From: Methanocorpusculum petauri | GTDB lineage: Archaea; Halobacteriota; Methanomicrobia; Methanomicrobiales; Methanocorpusculaceae | DNA length: 64,000 nt | Direction of reading: 5' to 3' | NCBI RefSeq assembly: GCF_026891975.1 | Contig: NZ_JAPTGB010000006.1 | Coordinates: 28,916-92,915, forward strand | Shown: in pieces, positions 26,162 to 35,074 of the stretch | How positions within the stretch are numbered: the stretch's first letter is position 1 | How the letters are laid out: every line of letters starts with the position of its first letter | The notes under the pieces: generated by a model | What the model was told of the DNA's origin: nothing | The model's input: the letters and a program-made list of their open reading frames with translations, nothing else | Databases searched by the model: none | Translations under genes and position numbers: made by a program

Positions 26162-28419
26162 TACTCATCACCGGTAATTTCTTTTTTTCTCTTTTCTCTG
26201 TATTCTGTGAGGACGGAGGAGAGCAGATCGGCTGCATCCTGTTTTGGTTCTTTGATTTCTTTCGGCAGTTCTTTTTTTTCTTCGGGTTTCTGGGGTTCTG
26301 GTACGGGTTTTTGCGACGCTGCCGGATTTTTCGTTTTTCTGTCTGCAGGTTTTCTGACGACGGTATTACCGCCCTCTTTTTCTTTTGGTTCGGGGGAAGT
26401 TCTCAGGTATCGTTCGGGGATGAGGGTGGCTGGATCGATTCCCTGTTCCCGTACCTCCCGCACCCGCTCCACCTGATACTCCCGGACCATTGAGTTGATG
26501 GCAGCAGTTTTCTTTTCTTTGGAGTACACCGTCTGCGATGCATTCCAGGCGGAAAGAGCCGCTTCAACGGCGGCAGAGTCCGCCACGCCGATCTTTCCTT
26601 TGACGCGTGGCGAGAGATCTGCACCGGAGAGAACCGGCAGTCCTGCTTCCCGGAACTCCTCGATCAGGTGTTGTTCCCGGGCACGGGCATACACGTGCCG
26701 GGGAAGGATTACGGCTTTTACCCGTGCTTCTGCAAGTTCCCGCACAACACTTCGTCCCCATCCGTCAATCTGCAGGACATACAGCAGATCTTCTTCGCCA
26801 AATCCCATTTCGTCGTCAAGACCCCGTACTGCATCACGCGAAAGCTGCGGCAGAACTTTGAGCGCGGAACATCCTTCACCTGCCTGAAGCGCGATGTAGC
26901 GTTTCATCCTGTCCAGGCGTGTCCGCAGGTTTTTATTTCTGCGTTCCTCTTTTCGGAGCTGTTTTTTTGTGGCGGCAATTTCGCGGTCACGTTCGGTAAT
27001 TTCGGTTCTGGCGAGCAGTTCTGTGTGCTGTTCTTCCCGTTCCGCATTGAGTCTTTTGTGCAGGATGGAGATGGTTTTGTCTTTTCCCGCGGATTCTTTA
27101 GAGAGTGTTTCGACAAGGGTCCGGAGCCGCCGGATGGTTTCTTCCTGCCGCGTAATCCGCATGTCGCGTTCATCGAAAATGATTTCAGAGGAAACGTTCG
27201 GCTCTGCCGCATCCGGTACTGCTACAGGTGCAGTCCCGCTGATGCGGGACAGCGCCTGTTCCAGGGAAAATCCTCGGACGATCTGCGCCCGCAGCTCGTC
27301 GGTGTCGACTCCTGCGGGTGCCCGTTTGAGGATACTTTCAAACTTGTTCTTGTAGGTCCGGTATGCATAGACTGCCGCAGAGAGCGAGTCGCGTTCGTGA
27401 TCGTTTTTGAAGTCATGGCCTGCGGCAAGCACGTACTTTTCTTTGATCAGGATGTCTTTTTTCGGGTTCCAGGCAACCGCCGAAAAAGCGCGCCGGATCT
27501 TTTCCACGCCGAACGGCATCTCGGCTTTGTCGGATGCGATGATGAGCGGTTTTCCCAGTTCTGCGATTTCACGGGTCAGGTCAGCCGCGGAAAAGAGCCG
27601 GGTGCTTGCAAGATAGACAAGATTTCCGTCAAGATCAAGGGCCGCAATGCCGATGGTGGTTCCGGGATCGATTCCGACGATAAGATACCGGGGCTTTTTC
27701 GTCAGCGGCTGGAATGCAATCTTGTCGCGTCTGCGTCCGGTGATGCGTATCTGTGCATCGCCGCCTCTGGAGGGAGACACCGGAATCTGTTCTCGCGGTG
27801 CATAGACGGTGAAGACCACCCGGCTTTCCCCGCCAAAGGCGCGGCGGACGGTCATGGAGTACTCAAGGTTTGCGGAGACCAGTTTCATCTCAATTTCGCG
27901 GGCATGGGTGCGGACTGCCCCGTGCATCTTCCGTACGTACCGGTTCTGGCTCCAGCCGCCGCGTCCGGGAGACCGATTGCGGGAGACGGTGATATCAGTA
28001 ATGCCCGTGTATGCGAGAACCTCGTATCCCGCACCAAACGAGGCAAGGAGTGCGGAAACTTTCGCCTCTTCCATTGGATTCTGTTTGTCAAAGGAGAGAT
28101 TGTAGCGGGCGGCGACGCGGGGCAGCGTCTCCATCTTCACGCCGTCACCGGTTACCTGTACCAGTTTTGTGCCTGCGGGAAGTTCGGCGAGGAATGCATA
28201 CAGGTCTGCGGTTCCCTGTGCAATCTCCTGAATGCTGTCAACTGCGAGAACCTCCGGCTGCTCGGCACGGATATAGCGCATGAGCCGGAATCGTGTGACG
28301 TTTTTTTCTTCGGAGATGACTGTCCCGTCCTCCACGCGGACGAGTGCGTAGTGCGGCCGGATGGTTCCGGACCGGACCGATCCGCGAATGATGTCGATGC
28401 CGAAGACGCGTCCGCTCAT
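26161..28419 (-). CDS. DUF460 protein, RNase H-like fold with coiled coil
   Basis: 752 residues, an archaeal family of unknown function. The first about 250 residues open with FGIDIIRGS, and a second RNase H/RuvC-like motif VGIDPGTTIGIAALD is near 268. Residues about 455-545 form a charged coiled coil, followed by a domain with DEMGFGEEDLLYVLQIDGWG near 575. The last about 90 residues are Lys/Glu/Pro-rich. The nucleic-acid link is inferred from the fold and from the operon partner RIO2, a ribosome-maturation kinase. It overlaps rio2 by four bases upstream and thiL by one downstream. Confidence 0.9.
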   Translation of the reverse strand: MSGRVFGIDIIRGSVRSGTIRPHYALVRVEDGTVISEEKNVTRFRLMRYIRAEQPEVLAVDSIQEIAQGTADLYAFLAELPAGTKLVQVTGDGVKMETLPRVAARYNLSFDKQNPMEEAKVSALLASFGAGYEVLAYTGITDITVSRNRSPGRGGWSQNRYVRKMHGAVRTHAREIEMKLVSANLEYSMTVRRAFGGESRVVFTVYAPREQIPVSPSRGGDAQIRITGRRRDKIAFQPLTKKPRYLIVGIDPGTTIGIAALDLDGNLVYLASTRLFSAADLTREIAELGKPLIIASDKAEMPFGVEKIRRAFSAVAWNPKKDILIKEKYVLAAGHDFKNDHERDSLSAAVYAYRTYKNKFESILKRAPAGVDTDELRAQIVRGFSLEQALSRISGTAPVAVPDAAEPNVSSEIIFDERDMRITRQEETIRRLRTLVETLSKESAGKDKTISILHKRLNAEREEQHTELLARTEITERDREIAATKKQLRKEERRNKNLRTRLDRMKRYIALQAGEGCSALKVLPQLSRDAVRGLDDEMGFGEEDLLYVLQIDGWGRSVVRELAEARVKAVILPRHVYARAREQHLIEEFREAGLPVLSGADLSPRVKGKIGVADSAAVEAALSAWNASQTVYSKEKKTAAINSMVREYQVERVREVREQGIDPATLIPERYLRTSPEPKEKEGGNTVVRKPADRKTKNPAASQKPVPEPQKPEEKKELPKEIKEPKQDAADLLSSVLTEYREKRKKEITGDE

Positions 28420-29285
28420 TCCACCGTCCTGCCGGTGACATACCGGATTGCGTTATCGATGTCATACTCCCGCTGGTATTTTTTTGCAAAAAATGCGGCG
28501 ACGGTCTCGATGTCGTGGCGCAAAACTGTTTCTGCGTTCTGATGGCTGGGGGGAATCCACTGCGGCCAGTCGATGATCCAGACGGTTGCGTCGTCATACA
28601 TGATGTTGTATTCGGAGAGGTCGCCGTGGATGAATCCTGCGTTGTATGCGGCCTGTATCTGACTGAGGATCTCCTGCCAGATGCTGTCGGGGTTTTCGAG
28701 TCTGCACCGGTGAAGGTTTACGCCCGGGATGAAGGACATGACGATTACGTGCCGGTTTATGTCGATGGGGACGGGGACGTTTACGTTTCCGTTGAGTTTT
28801 TTGAGTGCTTCATATTCCCGTTCGGCGGATTTTGCGGAGGCAAATATCCAGGGGCAGTGAGTTTTTTCCGGCATGTATTCACGGTTGGTGCGGACGGTCT
28901 GGAAGGATCTCTGGCCGATTTTGTGAAGTTTTAATACGACCACCCCGAATCCGAGTGCTTCGTAGATTTCTGATTCTTTGCCGACGCCGATCATGGTTCC
29001 GAGTGCCGAAATGGTTTTTTTCTGTGCAAGGGCAGAGAGTGCGAGGGCGTCGTATCCTTTGAAGACGAGTGCGTATCCTTTGTAGGGGACAGCGTCGGAT
29101 CTGACCATGTCGCGGTGGATAAGGTTGCCGACACGGTATTTGGTCTCTGCTGCCGAGAGGCGGACCGCGGCTTTGAGGTCGTCTTCGGGGACCCAGGCGT
29201 AGCGGTGCATCATCCTCTCCAGTGCGCGAAGGATGCGGACTTCATATTTATGGAGGTTTTTGATGTCATCGGCTGACAGAGGCAT
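28416..29285 (-). CDS. rio2: RIO2-type serine/threonine protein kinase
   Basis: 289 residues. An N-terminal winged-helix domain (about 1-90) is followed by the RIO2-specific nucleotide loop IGVGKESEIYEA near 97, the catalytic loop HGDLSEYNIM near 215 and the metal-binding IIDWPQW near 232. RIO2 acts in the late maturation of the small ribosomal subunit. It is the first gene of a tight operon with DUF460 and thiL. Confidence 0.94.
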   Translation of the reverse strand: MPLSADDIKNLHKYEVRILRALERMMHRYAWVPEDDLKAAVRLSAAETKYRVGNLIHRDMVRSDAVPYKGYALVFKGYDALALSALAQKKTISALGTMIGVGKESEIYEALGFGVVVLKLHKIGQRSFQTVRTNREYMPEKTHCPWIFASAKSAEREYEALKKLNGNVNVPVPIDINRHVIVMSFIPGVNLHRCRLENPDSIWQEILSQIQAAYNAGFIHGDLSEYNIMYDDATVWIIDWPQWIPPSHQNAETVLRHDIETVAAFFAKKYQREYDIDNAIRYVTGRTVE

Positions 29286-29378
29286 GAGATATTGGTTGAC
29301 TTTGCAGGAATAAAAGTATCATGTCCGTGGTGCCGGAGAACGAATATAGATATCCGCTGAAGATCAAATGAGTACTTT

Positions 29379-29972
29379 ATGCAGTGTTCGCGGTGCGGGA
29401 AGGATGCGGTTGTCGTTCAGCCCTATTCGGGTGTGGCGCTCTGCGCTGTGCATGCGGCACGCGATCTTGAGGCGAAGGCGAAGCGGAGGATCCGGAAATG
29501 CGGCGGAATTGTATCCGGCGAACGGTTGTATGTGCGGGAGTCTTCAGGCCCAGAATCGTTTGCACTTTCGGTGCTTCTTGCTGAGATTCTTGCGGAACGC
29601 CGTGATGTGTCGTTTGTGTCACATCCTGCGGATGCGACTGCGGTTGTGTCGGCGGAGACGCTTGATTCCTCTGCCTGCAGGTTTCTGCGGCTGATAATTT
29701 CGGGAAAGACGGCGGAGGTGCTTGTTCCTTTTGAAGGAAAAATGCTTGATCCGCTGGCTGTTGTTCCCCGGAATGAAGTGGTGCTGTATGCCCGCCATCA
29801 CGGGTGGGACGGGGATGATTCCCTTTCTGTTTCGTCTGATCCGTTTGCTGCGGATGTTTGTGCGTTCCTTGAACATTTCTCGGCGGATCATCCTTCGGCG
29901 GCCTATGCGTTGATGCAGGTCCGGGATGCCCTGCCCCAACTGTATCTGGAGAGAACGAATCATGCTCTGTAA
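29379..29972 (+). CDS. Degenerate Ncs6/TtuA-like (tRNA thiolation family) protein
   Basis: 197 residues. The N-terminus CSRCGKDAVVVQPYSGVALCAVH (Cys3, Cys6, Cys22, His25) is the zinc finger of the TtuA/Ncs6 family, followed by the basic helix KAKRRIRKCG. Where the family has the PP-loop SGGKDS this protein reads ESSGPESFA, so the ATP-binding signature is lost. A later region, DPLAVVPRNEVVLYARHHG, still matches the family. It is also short (family about 300). It may be an inactive regulatory or scaffold paralogue. Its last 11 bases overlap nadE, another PP-loop enzyme. Confidence 0.65.
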   Translation: MQCSRCGKDAVVVQPYSGVALCAVHAARDLEAKAKRRIRKCGGIVSGERLYVRESSGPESFALSVLLAEILAERRDVSFVSHPADATAVVSAETLDSSACRFLRLIISGKTAEVLVPFEGKMLDPLAVVPRNEVVLYARHHGWDGDDSLSVSSDPFAADVCAFLEHFSADHPSAAYALMQVRDALPQLYLERTNHAL

Positions 29973-30702
29973 GGATATCGGGTGCGCTGTTACCCGCATA
30001 AAAGATCTGATCCGCCAGACCCTGTGGGCGTCGGGTGCGAGAGGTGTTGTTGTCGGAATCTCCGGCGGTATTGATTCGGCGGTTGCCGCAGCAGTTGCTG
30101 TAAAGGCTCTGGGCGCTGATCATGTGCTCGGTGTGCATATGCCGTCTTCGTCGAGCAGTCCTTTGGATCATGCAGATGCTGAGGAGCTTTGCGGTACGCT
30201 GGGTATTGAGCTGCTTACGGTTCCGCTGGACGGTGTTGTTGCTGCGGCGTTTGCTGTTCCGTGTCTGACGGATGATCCGGTGCTTCGCGGGAACTATACG
30301 GCACGTCTGCGGATGGCGACGCTCTATAATATTGCAGCGGCCCGGCATTATCTGGTATGCGGGACTTCTAATAAGACTGAGTATATGATCGGCTACAGTA
30401 CGAAGTGGGGCGATTCTGCGGCGGATATTCAGCCGCTTTTGCATCTGTGGAAGAAGGATGTGTATGCGGTTGCTGAGGAGCTTGGTGTCCCGCGGTCAAT
30501 TATTGAAAAAGCGCCGAGTGCCGGGTTCTGGGAAGGGCAGAGCGATGAGGAGGAGCTGGGTTTTTCGTATCAGGAACTTGATGCGGCGCTGATGAGTCTG
30601 GAGGAGCATGGGTTTGTGCCGCAGAATGTTCTTGAGGAGCAGGTTCTTGTGCTGGTGAACAAAAGTTCCCATAAACGGATTTCAGCGGTGAGTCTGCTGT
30701 AG
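29962..30702 (+). CDS. nadE: NH3-dependent NAD synthetase
   Basis: 246 residues with the PP-loop SGGIDS at 34-39, the nicotinate-adenine-dinucleotide-site region TARLRMATLYNIAAA near 113 and GTSNKTEYMIGYSTKWGDSAADI near 134. It converts deamido-NAD to NAD with ammonia; no glutaminase domain is present. The ATG at 29962 lies inside the end of the preceding gene, so translation is probably coupled. Confidence 0.93.
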   Translation: MLCKDIGCAVTRIKDLIRQTLWASGARGVVVGISGGIDSAVAAAVAVKALGADHVLGVHMPSSSSSPLDHADAEELCGTLGIELLTVPLDGVVAAAFAVPCLTDDPVLRGNYTARLRMATLYNIAAARHYLVCGTSNKTEYMIGYSTKWGDSAADIQPLLHLWKKDVYAVAEELGVPRSIIEKAPSAGFWEGQSDEEELGFSYQELDAALMSLEEHGFVPQNVLEEQVLVLVNKSSHKRISAVSLL

Positions 30703-30723
30703 GCACGGTTGCTGCCGTCACCG

Positions 30724-30738
30724 TTTTTTTCTTTTTTT
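30724..30738 (+). terminator. Poly-T terminator after nadE
   Basis: Seven T, one C and seven T follow the stop codon by about 22 bases on the coding strand, matching archaeal oligo-T termination. Confidence 0.65.
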
Positions 30739-30867
30739 GTGTTTGCTGTGGTGACAAAATTTTGCGTCTTTTGTCTCCTGAAAAATCATGAAAAAAGATC
30801 TTTACCGCATTCCAAGGATTTGTTGCGGCACATTACATTCATTACAAAATAAGAAAAGGGGGGAGGA

Positions 30868-32175
30868 TTATACCTTGCCCTTGCGCTTCATGAATACGTA
30901 GTAGCCGCCGATTAAGATAATTGCAACTATGATGATGATGAAGATCGGGCTGGTGAAGAAGGACAGCGGTCCTGACTGGTCTTTGACGTCAACTACTGCC
31001 TTCATGGATTTGGAGAGGATACTGTTGTCGTTTGCATCGCGGTACCGGATTTCGGTGTCAAGACCGTATTCTTTTTCGGTTGCGGAGCCGTCAACGGTTA
31101 CTTCATAGACACCGACAACAGAATCTCCCGGAGCCATGTCTCCGAGGTAGGCGGAGTCGTCGTTGGAGGAGAACGGATCAACTGCACTCAGACGGGCAAT
31201 TGCACTGTAAACTTTGGTGTTTCCGGTGTTTTTGTAGGTGACTTTGATTAAGCCCTTATCTCCCGGGGCAAGTGCTGCTTCGACATCGGTTACTTTGAAC
31301 TCAACTTTGCCGTTAACGGGTACTCCGACAATAACCGGGGAAGATTTCTGGTCAACACCGTAGTTGTCCTGATAGACGATCTGCAGGCCGACGGGGTATT
31401 CCTTTATTTCTGCGTTGCTTGCAACGGATACTTTGAAGGTGACGGTCTGGGTGGACCCTGCAGGGAAGTCACCGATAAAGACGCTGCTTTCAACCGGTAC
31501 GATTGCGGTGGATGATCCGCCCGAGGTTGAGGTGATGAGTGATGCGTAGGCGTTCTTTGCGTCCATTCCACCTGCGTTTTTGATTGCAAGGGTCAGGAAT
31601 CCGGAGGTTCCAACACTGATGTCTTCACTGGAGACTTCGAGTACTTCGGGGGAGACCTGGGAGCGGACGGTGACGTCGAGGGGTACGTCCTTTACCCGGT
31701 CGTTGAGCCAGTAGTATCCGAGAGCGTCGCCGTAGTTGTCAACGGAGAAGAGTTCGTTGTAGACGACATGTACTTTGAGGGTCCGGGGTCCGGGGGTTGC
31801 ATACTGGTCAACGGAGACGCGGTAGGTCAGGGTTGCGGACTGGCCGGGGCCAATCTGGGAAACGGTCTGCATATCGGTTTTGACGGTGATGCCTTCTGCG
31901 TCTTCGAGGGAGACCCGGAGCTGGTACGGGGTTGCTACGTCGTACTGACGCTGAAGACCGGATTCAGCTGCGACAACCTGATACTGTGCGTTGTTCGTGA
32001 GTTTGATCGTAAAGTCTGACTCGGTTCCGGGGACAAGTTCGTTTCCGCCGTCGGAGGATGCGAAGAATTCGATTCCCGCGGTGGAGTAGGAAACCTGTGC
32101 CGCAGAGACCGGTGCTGCGATGAGCACAAGCATGAGACATGCGGTTATAATCAGTGCTGATTTCCAAAGTTTCAA
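30868..32175 (-). CDS. Secreted, membrane-anchored surface protein (COG1361 S-layer-like)
   Basis: About 435 residues: signal peptide ending near PVSAA, then repeated CARDB-like beta domains (about 30-405) with turns such as APGDKGLIKVTYKNTGNTKVY, and a C-terminal helix (IFIIIIVAIILIGGYYVF) with a short basic tail KRKGKV. It has no PGF-type sorting motif, so it is held by the helix. Start is taken as TTG at 32175 because AGGTG lies six bases before it; the GTG at 32184 would add FSL. Function beyond cell-envelope location is unknown. A TATA-like AAGTATTTATG lies about 45-55 bases upstream. Confidence 0.8.
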   Translation of the reverse strand: MKLWKSALIITACLMLVLIAAPVSAAQVSYSTAGIEFFASSDGGNELVPGTESDFTIKLTNNAQYQVVAAESGLQRQYDVATPYQLRVSLEDAEGITVKTDMQTVSQIGPGQSATLTYRVSVDQYATPGPRTLKVHVVYNELFSVDNYGDALGYYWLNDRVKDVPLDVTVRSQVSPEVLEVSSEDISVGTSGFLTLAIKNAGGMDAKNAYASLITSTSGGSSTAIVPVESSVFIGDFPAGSTQTVTFKVSVASNAEIKEYPVGLQIVYQDNYGVDQKSSPVIVGVPVNGKVEFKVTDVEAALAPGDKGLIKVTYKNTGNTKVYSAIARLSAVDPFSSNDDSAYLGDMAPGDSVVGVYEVTVDGSATEKEYGLDTEIRYRDANDNSILSKSMKAVVDVKDQSGPLSFFTSPIFIIIIVAIILIGGYYVFMKRKGKV

Positions 32176-32430
32176 AGAAAACACCTAATCTGAGTTATTG
32201 TAACTAATTTATGAGTATGGGTGCATAAATACTTGCTTAGCGATCAATCCTGTACTGGGCAAAAGGATATATTTCTGCAAAAACAGGTCGCAAATTCATG
32301 GCGGCAGGGTTGGTGGGTGTGCTGTGATGTTAGACAAAGAGCGAACCCGAAAACACTAATAAACGAATCGCCGGCGGTATTCGGTTTGCAAAGTATTTTT
32401 GACCACGAAATGCATAGTAGTTACATAAGT

Positions 32431-33381
32431 ATGGGTGAACTTGTACATGCAAATGCTGTTATTGAGATACGACGCGTTCTTGAGACAGCCGGATATGATA
32501 CTGAGGAGGAGCAGGGACCGTTTAATCTTTCGGCGGTGCGGGGAAGGAAGTGCCTTATTGTTCTCTGTTCGGATGATCTGAATCTTCTCCAGCGGTTCGA
32601 TATGACGCCGTATACTATAATGCTTGAGGATACGAAGGTCCGGTGTGATAAGCTGATTTTTACGGGAAATGCGTATTTCCGTCCGAAAGAGGCGGATATC
32701 TGGTCGCGTGAACAGCTTGAAAGTTATATTGCGGCTTCTGCGATGGCACGGATTTATTCGGAACCGTTTGATCTGTATGAGCCGGCTGCTGGTTCCTATG
32801 CTCCTGCGGCTGCGGGTGTTTCTTCTTCGCCTCTTTCGGCTGCTGTTGGCGATCGGCTTCTGCCTATCCGGATTACGGATCGGGATGCGGTGAGGATTGC
32901 GCATCAGGAGGGCCCGACGGTGCTTCGTATGATTCCATACTGGTATTACCGGTATACGAGCCGCGGTGAGGCGAGTTATAAGGGGAAGATGGTAAGTTTT
33001 GATGATGAGGGTTCGGGATGGGTGAATGCAATTAATGGCCTTGAGGCTGATTTCGGGGATGTGTCTCCGGTTGCGGGGTCGATTCCTGCCGATGCGGATG
33101 TGATGAGTCCGGTGAATACGAAGGCGGAGACGGAGGAGCGGGTTTGTGCGAATCTGATGCAGAAGCTGACGAAGCGTGTGCGGATTAAGACGACTTCGGG
33201 TGATGCGATTTTTGCGGAGGAGAAGGAGTTCCGTCCGTCGCCGGATAATATTGAGGTGATTGTTGAGAAGGTGTATGTTCCTGTGTGGCAGGTTCGCGGA
33301 AAAAAGGATATTATTGAGGTGAATGCGTATACCGGTGAGGAGCTGTCGCTTCCGTCGGATGAAGGGTGTGAAGTGTTTTAA
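32431..33381 (+). CDS. Conserved hypothetical protein, cotranscribed with a flavin disulfide reductase-like gene
   Basis: 316 residues. I do not recognise a family with confidence. The N-terminal about 115 residues form an alpha/beta domain (GRKCLIVLCSDDLNL near 40, possibly a degenerate restriction-nuclease-like fold). A Pro/Ala/Ser-rich linker follows (about 120-150), then an alpha/beta part with ALMRMIPYWYY-like text (VLRMIPYWYYRYT near 170). The end VEKVYVPVWQVRG...VNAYTGEE resembles a beta-strand-rich lid. No signal peptide or helix for membrane insertion is seen. It abuts the next gene with no gap. ATG at 32410 is an alternative start. Confidence 0.65.
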   Translation: MGELVHANAVIEIRRVLETAGYDTEEEQGPFNLSAVRGRKCLIVLCSDDLNLLQRFDMTPYTIMLEDTKVRCDKLIFTGNAYFRPKEADIWSREQLESYIAASAMARIYSEPFDLYEPAAGSYAPAAAGVSSSPLSAAVGDRLLPIRITDRDAVRIAHQEGPTVLRMIPYWYYRYTSRGEASYKGKMVSFDDEGSGWVNAINGLEADFGDVSPVAGSIPADADVMSPVNTKAETEERVCANLMQKLTKRVRIKTTSGDAIFAEEKEFRPSPDNIEVIVEKVYVPVWQVRGKKDIIEVNAYTGEELSLPSDEGCEVF

Positions 33382-34695
33382 ATGATTATTGTTATCGGCG
33401 GAGGTCCGGCGGGCAGGATGGCGGCTGTGCGTCTTGCTTCTGCCGGTAAGGATGTTACTCTTTTGGAACGGCGTGCGCTTGGCGGGCAGTGTGTGCATGA
33501 CGGATGTATGCTGGTGTGCGGTTTGAATGATGTTGCGCGTTCGATTCGGAATACGGAATTTTTGCGCGGCTGCGGTGTGATTGAGGGATCGGTCGGTGTG
33601 CGGTATCCGGAGGTGATGCGCAGGCTTGAGGAGGTGCAGGCGCGGTTGTCGCAGATTCTTGAGCGGGAGACGGTTGAGGCGGGGGTGAAAGTTGAGTACG
33701 GGGTGACGGCTGAGGTGCGTGACGGCCGGGTGGTTGTGGATGGTGTGGTACGCGAGGCTGAGGCGGTGGTTGTTGCGTGTGGTGCGGAGATGTTTGTTCC
33801 GGATGTTCCGGGTGCGGGGTTGCGGGGGACGTATACTGCGCGGACGATCCGGTCGATGCCTGCGCTGCCGAAGCGGATGGCGATCGTCGGCGGGGGTATT
33901 TCAGCGGCGGAGTTTGCGTATATTTTTTCGGCGTTTGGTGTGGAGGTGCTGTTGTTTGCCCGTCATGAGTTGTTGTCGGTTCTGCCGGAGCGGATGCAGA
34001 AGGCGGTGCGGCGGGATTTGTCGTCGGTTGCGGTTTATGAGCATCATGCGCTTGAGGCGGTGCTGGGGGAGGATGCGGTTTGCGGGGTTGTGGCGGGGGG
34101 TGAGCGGTTTGCGTGTGATGCGGTGTTGTTTGCGACAGGGATGCGGCCGTCGAGTCCGCATGTGTCCGGTGTTCTGAAGCGGGAGGACGGGTCGATTGTG
34201 GTGAATGAGCGGATGGAGACGTCGGTTCCGGGGGTGTATGCGTGCGGTGATGTGACGGGTGCTCCGTATTTTACGCCGGTGTCGCGGTTGCAGGGATTTG
34301 CGGCGGCTGATGCGATTCTGGGGAGTCCGCGGACGGTGGATCTGTCGCGTGTTCCGTTTACGGTGGTGCTTGGTCTGGATTATACGGTGTGCCCGTGTGC
34401 GGGGGAGGAAGGTGTGACGTTTTCGTCGCCGAATATTGCGGGGCCGGGATCGGTGTGGCATGTTTCGGACGGGTCGGTGGGGACGATGGAGCTGACGGTT
34501 GCGCCGGAGAGCGGGAAGGTTGTGGGGTTTGCGAGTTCGGGACCGGGTACCGGTGTTGTAGGGACGTATCTCGGGTATCTGGTGAGGCGGGGGGTTACGG
34601 TGCATGAGTTTTCGCCGATGCTCGAGGTGCATCCGATTTCGGACGGGTTGTATTCGATGATCCGGTTTGCGGAGGGCCATCTGCGGAAGGAGTGA
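33382..34695 (+). CDS. FAD-dependent pyridine nucleotide-disulfide oxidoreductase (dihydrolipoamide dehydrogenase-like)
   Basis: 437 residues with FAD motif GGGPAG near 6, an NAD(P)-binding motif IVGGGISAAEFA near 162, second FAD motif VYACGDVTGAP near 285 and a C-terminal dimer domain. The redox pair is GGQCVHDGC, a changed form of the usual GGTCLNVGC-IPSK; an extra Cys follows at MLVC. The final His-Glu-like active-site pair of true lipoamide dehydrogenases is not clear. The substrate disulfide is unknown. The gene directly follows the hypothetical protein gene (stop then ATG without gap). Wobble bases are almost all G or T. Confidence 0.83.
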   Translation: MIIVIGGGPAGRMAAVRLASAGKDVTLLERRALGGQCVHDGCMLVCGLNDVARSIRNTEFLRGCGVIEGSVGVRYPEVMRRLEEVQARLSQILERETVEAGVKVEYGVTAEVRDGRVVVDGVVREAEAVVVACGAEMFVPDVPGAGLRGTYTARTIRSMPALPKRMAIVGGGISAAEFAYIFSAFGVEVLLFARHELLSVLPERMQKAVRRDLSSVAVYEHHALEAVLGEDAVCGVVAGGERFACDAVLFATGMRPSSPHVSGVLKREDGSIVVNERMETSVPGVYACGDVTGAPYFTPVSRLQGFAAADAILGSPRTVDLSRVPFTVVLGLDYTVCPCAGEEGVTFSSPNIAGPGSVWHVSDGSVGTMELTVAPESGKVVGFASSGPGTGVVGTYLGYLVRRGVTVHEFSPMLEVHPISDGLYSMIRFAEGHLRKE

Positions 34696-35074
34696 GGAGC
34701 AGGTCAGGGTGGTGCGGGGTTGAGTATTCTATTTTTTGCGGGAATGAGTTTGTTTTGAAAAAAGGGTGTCCGGGAGGGTTAACTCCGGTCTTCGTTTGCG
34801 GTAGTTTTCACGGTGGTTTGGTCTGAGGGAACCACAGGGAGAGAGTACACACGCGGGGATGTTTTCGGTGTGTTTTGTGGTTCTTTCAAACAAAACCAAA
34901 GCGAAATACTCCCGGACACAGCTTCACTGGTGGTTACCCCAAGTAAAACTACGTACCAAAAAATCCCTAAGTATCCAATCAAAATCCCCTCAGGCATTTT
35001 GAACACGTTTAGACTTTTGGAGCAAAACATACATTTCCACAAACTATACGTACAGGGAGGGCATAGATACACAT
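34696..35074. other. Intergenic region with diverged repeat copy C
   Basis: About 380 bases with no supported gene. Bases 34806-34970 hold a diverged copy of the dispersed repeat: CACGGTGGTTTGG, GAGGGAACCACAGGG, GATGTTTTCGG, and GGTGGTTACCCCAAGTAAAAC in opposite sense. GGGAGGGC near 35057-35064 is the probable ribosome site for the next gene. The coding-strand wobble bias of the flanking genes changes sharply across this interval. Confidence 0.6.

Noticed and set aside
26668..28542. Plus-strand frame of 624 codons opposite the DUF460 gene
   Set aside because: Antisense shadow of a GC-rich gene; the minus strand has clear RNase H-like motifs and operon overlaps.
29377..30444. Minus-strand frame of 355 codons opposite the Ncs6-like and nadE genes
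   Set aside because: Low-complexity Pro/Thr/Arg product, no motif, contradicted by NadE on the plus strand.
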